Assembly: GCF_030704535.1 (NCBI RefSeq)
Contig: NC_081812.1
Location: forward strand, 16,589,001-16,653,000
Direction of reading: 5' to 3'
Origin: Vitis vinifera
Lineage: Eukaryota > Streptophyta > Magnoliopsida > Vitales > Vitaceae
DNA: 64,000 nucleotides
Below the pieces are notes generated by a model. That model saw nothing but the letters and a program-made list of their open reading frames with translations. It did no database searches and had not been told where the DNA came from. This document shows positions 57,785 to 64,000 of this stretch, in pieces. Numbering within the stretch: position 1 is the stretch's first letter; every line of letters begins with the position of its first letter. The position numbers and the translations under genes are program-made.

Positions 57785-58962
57785 TGTAATGTCCGGGTAT
57801 TTTAGGCCACGTTGAAAATTCTAGTTTGAAAAGTTTTCCTTTGAGTAGTGGTTGAAAAGTCAAAAAAAAAAAAAAAATGATTGGAGAATACGTGTTAATT
57901 TTGAATTGATGAAATTCGATTTATTGTGTTGATCAATTAGACGAGTTAAAAATTTTGTGCCACGTCAACCTTATGGTAGAAATTTTCTTAGGATTTTAGA
58001 AATTGAAAATTTCCGGAAACAAAAAATGAAAACAAAAATGAAAAGTGAATTAATTAAAATTAATTAGAATTAATTTTTATCAAAATTTTCTTAGGATATT
58101 AAAAATTGAAAATTTCAGGAAACGAAAAACGAAAACGAAAATGAAAAGTAAATTAATTAAAATTAATTAGAATTAATTTTTATCAAAATTTTCTTAGGAT
58201 TTTAGAAATTGAAAATTTACGGAAACGAAAAACGAAAACGAAAATTAAAAGTGAATTAATTAAAATTAATTAGAATTAATTAAATAAAAAAATAAATTAA
58301 ATTTGTTTATTAAGAAAAATTGAGAAAATTAAATTTTTGAGTTGGTGTTTAATACATTAATTTGTGTGTTAGTAAAAAAAATTGGAAATGAAACAAATGG
58401 GATAAATATAATAAAAGAAATAAATAGGATTCAATGGGGCCTTTGGATATTGGGTCATGGATAATGGGCTGGTGGTTAAATGAAATAAATAAAATAAAAT
58501 AAAAAAGGAAAAAAGGAAAAGCAATTAAAAAGTGGTAGAACAGGAGAGAGAGAAAGAGTCCTGACGGACTGTGGAGAAACCCATCTCGTCAGAACTTTGG
58601 CCAACCTATTGGACGGTCGAACGTCCGTTTCGGCTCAAATTTTGAAGAGGTGTTCTACTCGACGAAAGAAACGATTCTACGATGGCCGATCATGATTTTA
58701 ATGGTCGAATTCTTAAATCTATGGTATGAACTTTTAATTTGGACTGTAATGATAAGTAATACATCTTGTTGCTTTTGAGCAGTGTTTGGGATATTATTAG
58801 TTGATGAAAACTCTAGTGTGAGGTATGTGTCGAAGAAAAAAAATAAAAATTCAGAGTGTTTTGGTTGATTGCGAGCGTAGAATAAAAGGAACCCTTAGAG
58901 TCAAACCTTTGACTTGGGGTCATGGGCCAAATTTTGGGTGGCCCGGAATTTGAGTCGTGATA
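57785..58962 (+). mobile_element. Solo LTR, 1178 bp, in GST pseudogene exon 1 (retrotransposon fossil)
   Basis: Starts TGTAATGTCCGGG and ends GAGTCGTGATA, flanked by the exact 5-bp duplication GTTTC (57780-57784 and 58963-58967). Removing it in alignment with the intact GSTU gene restores continuous homology across the site, which confirms both borders. It contains three tandem copies of a ~103-bp unit. The TGTAATG.CC start and GGCCCGG..TTTGAGTCGTGA end resemble LTRs of Ty3/gypsy chromovirus-type elements. No internal region remains. The preserved target duplication suggests a moderate age. Confidence 0.85.
57983..58285. repeat. Three tandem copies of a ~103-bp unit inside the solo LTR
   Basis: Each unit starts TTTTCTTAGGAT.TTA.AAAT and contains GGAAAC.AAAAA.GAAAAC and TTAATTAAAATTAATTAGAA. 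Starts at 57983, 58086 and 58189. Copies are nearly identical. Confidence 0.9.
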
Positions 58963-59104
58963 GTTTCTATGCTAAATTTGCAGATGAGAAGGTACACCGT
59001 ACACATATCATTTTCTCATGTCCTCACTAAAAGCTTACTAACATTTACTATCTTTTAGGGTTGCAGCAGCCATGCATCTATGCATCTCACACAAAAAAAC
59101 TAAT

Positions 59105-60555
59105 GGGAGAATTACCAGATAAAACCAATGGAGAATTACCAAAATTATCCTTCAACTAAAACTTTTAAAATTCAAAGAATTTAAATCACTTCACTTGGTT
59201 TGTAGGGACATTTATGGTGCGTGACCCCTACATTTATTGTAATTATTGACATTCAAATTTTAAATCAAAATTTTGAGTTTTAATTTTTACAATTATTATA
59301 TATAATGATAGTATAATTTGTTATTTAAATTTACTATTTAAAACAAAAATATTTCTAAAAAATATTTTCAAAATATTATTTATTGTGTTTATTTTTTTAC
59401 ATTTTTTATTTCTAATTTTAAATTTTATTAAGAAAAAAACAAGTTTCATAATTATATAATAAAAATGATGACTTTTTCATATCTATATTTTTAAATTTTA
59501 AATTGATAAGTTAATTTTTTTATATTAAATTCGAAGAAGATAAAATGTTTAATTTTTCATTGATTATCTAAAAAGAATAAGAAAATGATGAAGAATGTTT
59601 AATCATTTTTTATTTTTTATAATAAAATAAATTTTTTTAAAAAAATATATGATTTTTTTTCCTATGCATAGTTTTTTTTTTCTTAATTTTCATATATATA
59701 TATTTTTTTTCTCAATGCGTCAAGTGGATGGTGTCAATACATTTGATATGTTGAATATTAATGAGGTATAAAAAGTGATCTTTATGATTATTACTTTTAT
59801 TATAAACCATAGGTATAACACAAATATGTTGTAATCACAATATAAATATACATTACAATAAAACCTAATTGAAAAAATTTTGAAATTTTTTATAAAAGTG
59901 ATAATTTTGTATGATCATACCATATTTCATGACATATTTATATTATAAATCATTTATGAAACTAAATGAAATACTAATTTGAATTCTTAAGACTATATAT
60001 ATATATATATTTCAATGCACCGAATGATCGTTAATATATTGATATGATGTGTTAATACCAATAAGATATAAATAAACATTTTTATAATTATTACTTTTAT
60101 AATGAAATATAGATATAGCATAAATGTATTATACTTATAATACAAATACACTATCTTTACAATATATTGCAACATAATTTAATTTTTTCATGTGTTGTAT
60201 TACCCAATGAATAGTTGTTCGTTAATTCATTTAATAGTTGTGTATTATTCAATTGAATATTTATATATTATTCAATTGATGAGAAAATAATTATTCATTT
60301 TATTAGGGTAACAAAGTTTTTAATTTATATTTCATATGTAAAATGATATAATAACCTTAGGATATAATTTTTATTTATAAGATATTGAAAATTATTTTTT
60401 GTACGAGGTTCTTTAAAAAATCTCAATTTTTTTTGAAAAAAAAACAATTTTTTATTTTTTGGAGTATGAGAAATATAATGTTGATTACTTGTACTTATAT
60501 CATGTATGCACCCACTAATTATCACATCCAACCCACCTTATCTGATAATTCTCCC
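59105..60555. mobile_element. Mutator-like TIR element, 1451 bp, in GST pseudogene intron
   Basis: Left end GGGAGAATTACCAGATAA and complement of the right end GGGAGAATTATCAGATAA form an 18-bp TIR with one mismatch. Flanking 9-bp repeats AAAACTAAT (59096-59104) and AAAATTAAT (60556-60564) differ at one base. The intact GSTU intron has the unfilled site (GAAACTAATTGAATCTATTG), confirming the borders. The interior is AT-rich without transposase; a 9-bp duplication fits Mutator. Confidence 0.85.
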
Positions 60556-60602
60556 AAAATTAATTGAATTTATTGATCTATTTAGTGTTTCCCTACACTT
60601 TT

Positions 60603-61089
60603 TGTCATAAGCATAGATGAAAATTTCAAAAAAAAAAAAAAAAAAAGGTCGAAATTTCATGTTTCAGTAAGGGACAATACAAAAAATGGAAAAAAATATT
60701 GGAAAAAATCAACGAAATATCAACTAGGACCAATTAATCAATGATTTAAAACGCGGATTTAATTTAATTTAATTGACCATAAAAAATATAAAATTATAGT
60801 GATAATTTTCTTAACTTTTTTTTATATCATTTATATATTAATTAAATATAAAAAATATAAATATTTAAAAAAATTATACATATATAATCATTTATTTTAT
60901 ATTATTTAATACAATTGAATTAAATGGATCATAATTTTAATATTAAATATATTTTAAAATTAGACCTATTATAATTATATATCACAATATTATTATGGAA
61001 TAATAGTTAATGTAATTTAATAATAAATATATGCTTATAAAATTCATATTTTTTTTATTGAGGCATATAATATTATTATCAAATATGAT
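60603..61089. other. AT-rich spacer
   Basis: Begins with an A-run of about 20 (60628-60646), then AT-rich DNA up to the duplicated GST upstream block. No gene. Confidence 0.5.
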
Positions 61090-62204
61090 AAATTTTATTT
61101 TTCTTAAGATAATTTTGTAGTTTATTACACTCAAATTGATCAAATTTAACGTCAATACGTAAAGTCTAGGAGCATATAGCAATTATCCATAGGTATCATT
61201 TATAAAAAAAAATGTGTGTATTTTCCGTAATTAGTTTGTAATGGAAGGTGTCATAATAATAAAGATATTGAATAACGACATAAATATAATATTAATAATA
61301 ATATCAACTGTCTTTATAATAATAGGTATAATATTAATAAAAATAATACTAATACCATCAATAATATTAATAATGATATGAATAATATAATATTAATCTC
61401 TCATAAACAATAATATTAAAAATAGCATAAATATTTAACTATAATAATATAATATTTAATTATTAATATTTAATCCGTCTTTTTCTTTCCTTCTTTTTCA
61501 CCTGTCGGCCGCCTTGGTTGAAATTGTCAACCACCCACCCCCACATAACAATTGACGTTAGATTATTATATCAAATTATCAATATTGAGAGGTTTTTAGA
61601 ATTTAAATGTTTTTTTTAATTTAACGTTCACATCTGGATTTTTTTGTAAAAAAAATAAAAATAAAAGATGAATAAGTTGATAAGATTTCATGAAATTCAA
61701 AATTCATTTTTTGAATTAAATTGATTAAAAATAAAATAGAGATAATCATCCTAATTCAAGATATAAAGATTTTTCATAGATATTTATATGAATTATAATT
61801 TTTATTTTTATTTTATAAAAAAAAAAGTGAGGAATATTGTATTAGCAAACTATTTAGGACAAAAAAATAAGAAATTTAAAAAAAATGATAATGAAATTGG
61901 CTCTTTTCTTTTTAATAAAAAAAAATAAGAATCTTGACAATTTTTTTAAATAAAAAATATTTGACAGATAATTAGAAAAAAAAAAATACATATTGGTAGT
62001 GCACATTGTGAATGTTCAACCGTTGTTATCTTTTGTGGTGAATATAAAGTAAAATTTCTGTGTCAGGCATCTACCAAACCGTCATAATTAATTGTTAACC
62101 TGGAATATTGACTGAAAATTAATGTTTACCTTAATAGATAAGTAAAGTGGGGTGACATCATCACTTAGGTCACTTCTGGAGGGCTGCTCCTGTAATTAAT
62201 ATTA
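61090..62204. repeat. 1.1-kb GSTU upstream block, copy 2
   Basis: Near-identical direct copy of 51937-53053. It stops abruptly at ...TAATTAATATTA, 20 bases before where the TATA box should be, and is followed by unrelated sequence starting GGGAGAATTGTGTTTTGG. Confidence 0.95.
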
Positions 62205-64000
62205 GGGAGAATTGTGTTTTGGGTCCAGCTGGGTCCAAAAATTAACATTTGGTCCTCCAATCACCCATATTTAAGTCCAAGGATATGAGATAGTAATTGA
62301 CAAAAATACCCACGTGACTCATTTTTGTCTTTATTCTACTACTTGCCACTCATCTTTCTTATTTAACCATTTTTTGATTTTTCATTTTTTTAAAACTCTT
62401 TATAAATAATTGAAAATTTACATTATTTTTTATTTTTAAATTATAAATAAACAAAAATTATATTAATGATTCAAAGACTATTTTAGAAAATACTTTTTAA
62501 AAAAATATTAATTTAAATAAATAAAAATTAATATTTTATATTTATTTTTATCATTTACATTTTAGAAGTAAATAATTTAATGATTAAAATACCATTTAAA
62601 ATAAATATATTCACTATTTTATTTTATTTTTATACTAAAAAGTATTTTAAAGTTTTTTTTTACTATTATAAAATAAAAAGTTTAATTTTTTTTTAATCTT
62701 CTTCCTTCCTTATTTTAACAACTTTTTGAACATGATTTTTAGTAATAAGTTATATGAAATGCTACAAATTTATTTATTAATGATTTTTTTTTTAATGATT
62801 TGAATTAATTGAAAATTTATTAAAATAAAAAAAATAAAAAAAATAAAGAAAGGGGATGGATTGAGAGTTTTTATTTTAATATATATATATATATATATTT
62901 TAAAAAAATTCCCAAATTAAAAAAGGAAAAAAAAAAAACAATTCCTCAAGTTCCCATGAAAAAAAAAATGTTTTTTTTAAATTCCCAAATTATAAAAAAA
63001 AAAAAAAAAAATTACTCAAGGGAACTCGTCTCTTCATGAAAAAAAAAATATTTTTTTTTAAAAAAAAATTCCTCAAGGTAACTCGTCTTTTGAAAAAAAA
63101 AATTTTATATATATATATATTTTTAAAAATTCCCAAATTATATTAAAAAAAAAAACCACCCGGGTGGATATTCGGAGAAAGTGGGATGTCATCCGGACAG
63201 AATTCCTACCCGGGTGGAATGAGCGATGATTCCATCCGGGGGGAATGATCGTTCCACCCGGGTAGGAATTCTGTCCGGATGACATCCCACTTTATCCGGA
63301 TATCCACCCGAGTGGTTTTTTTTTTTTAATATAATTTGGGAATTTTAAAAAGATATATATATAAATTTTTTTTTTTTTCAAGAGACGAGTTACCAGGCTC
63401 CTAATAGGTTTTGTACTATTTTTAAACAACTTGAATTTGATATTAAGACAATTATTGATAGTTTTTTTTTTTCTTTTTTTTACCAAACTATTTCATTAAG
63501 ACATTCCCTACAAAAATTAACACATAAGAAATAAAATTTTGAGTTTTTTGAGTTATTGTACAAGGTATTACACTAACTGTACAAGACAAATTTAGTAATT
63601 GTATAAGGGTGTATAAGACTACTTTTTGTTAAGGATTTCAAGTGATTTTGAAAAAATTTCCTATTTTTTTCCATTCAAAATTTTTTCCCCCACTCAAATT
63701 CTCTCACTCAAGAATTGTTTCAAATTTTATTTTTAAATTTCATCATCAAAAATTTGTAATTGTATATTTTGTTTTGTAGTTTTAGCAATGTTATTTCTTT
63801 TCACTATATATTTTTTTTTTGTGAAATTTTATCCAAATGAATCTATATTTAAAATTATAATCATATTTATCAAAATTTTTACTAAGATTATCTTTAATTC
63901 TTTTAATATATTTATACTCATTTATTTAAAAAATGAAAAACTAATTTATTTATTTTTTTGTAAACATGTTCTATTACCTTTCAAGTAAAAAATTAGATAA
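62205..64000. mobile_element. Probable TIR element running off the window end
   Basis: The break in homology between the two GSTU upstream blocks occurs exactly here, and the new sequence starts GGGAGAATTGTGTTTTGGGT, similar in its first nine bases to the Mutator-like element at 59105. Everything to the window end is non-coding, AT-rich, and includes a 318-bp palindrome (63077-63394). The right terminus and target duplication are not in view, so this is a prediction; several elements may be nested. Confidence 0.5.
63077..63394. repeat. 318-bp imperfect palindrome with GC-rich centre
   Basis: Arms of about 150 bp face each other around position 63236. Inner arms 63178-63219 and 63252-63293 are perfectly complementary over 41-42 bases (AAAGTGGGATGTCATCCGGA and onward). 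The outer parts are AT-rich with matching GGTAACTCGTCTTTTGA / TCAAGAGACGAGTTACC ends. Short derivatives of the outer part recur just left (62940-63060). The word CCGGGTGGAATGAGCGAT is shared with the solo LTR at 22660-23519. Confidence 0.9.

Larger units (their letters stand above)
57570..60602 (+). pseudogene. Tau GST pseudogene split by two insertions
   Basis: Decayed relative of the GSTU gene at 53217. Exon 1 remnants run from about 57590 (AAGTGAAGCTCATTGTGATG) through GATCTCAATAATAAGAG and ATAAAGCCCATTGTGGAT to ATGGCACGTTTC at 57784. Exon 1 then resumes at 58968 (TATGCTAAATTTGCAGATGA) and ends at the old donor AAG|GTAC. The intron follows, with its acceptor TTTAG at 60585, and only about 17 bases of exon 2 (TGTTTCCCTACACTTTT) remain. 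The catalytic-serine region is deleted, several in-frame stops are present and most of exon 2 is lost. Retained intron borders show it arose by genomic duplication, not retroposition. Insertions: a solo LTR at 57785-58962 and a TIR element at 59105-60555. Confidence 0.85.

Overview
The window is nuclear DNA of a dicot plant. The evidence is spliced genes with GT-AG introns, AT-rich introns and intergenic DNA, dispersed single tRNA genes, plant-only families (PRONE RopGEF, Tau glutathione transferase, 8-cysteine lipid transfer protein), MITEs, solo LTRs and a plant L1-type LINE. The LINE 3' tail and the general repeat style recall grapevine (Vitis). That is a judgement from memory, not a database result.

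Layout. 0.1 kb: tRNA-Gly(GCC). 3.8-4.3 kb: intronless gene for a small secreted, single-pass membrane protein. 5.7-13.3 kb: a nine-exon gene for the proteasome regulator PI31 (PTRE1 type); its third intron is swollen to 4 kb by a decayed reverse-strand LINE. 16.1 kb: tRNA-Ser(AGA). 17.2-17.6 kb: a two-exon gene for a secreted cysteine-rich peptide. 17.6-29 kb: repeat-rich gene desert with MITEs, an 860-bp solo LTR with clean ends and 5-bp target duplication, a second LTR-like block, and old duplicated repeats. 29.3-31.3 kb: five-exon gene for a conserved protein of unknown function ending in GSLYY. 33.1-33.5 kb (minus): nsLTP gene with a 17-nt last exon. 36.1-36.6 kb: hAT-like element. 36.9 kb: tRNA-Pro(AGG).

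37.4-40.3 and 46.3-50.4 kb (both minus): tandem pair of RopGEF (PRONE) genes with the same seven-exon structure. The upstream-coordinate copy (A) looks orthodox. The other copy (B) has diverged and has lost one tryptophan of the catalytic WW motif. Between them lies a 1.76-kb foldback Mutator-like element (43.89-45.65 kb) with nearly full-length inverted arms and a 10-bp target duplication.

52-64 kb is a Tau-class GST tandem cluster being eaten by repeats. It holds an intact GSTU gene (53.2-54.0 kb), a 21-bp minisatellite (55.8-56.4 kb), and a GSTU pseudogene (57.6-60.6 kb) interrupted by a solo LTR in exon 1 and a TIR element in its intron. A near-identical 1.1-kb copy of the intact gene's upstream region (61.1-62.2 kb) stops at the edge of yet another insertion, so a further GSTU copy may lie beyond the window end.

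The genes do not form one pathway. The main biology is local tandem duplication (RopGEF, GSTU) followed by divergence or decay, together with foldback and inverted-repeat elements that could make hairpin RNA. I found no clearly new enzymatic system.
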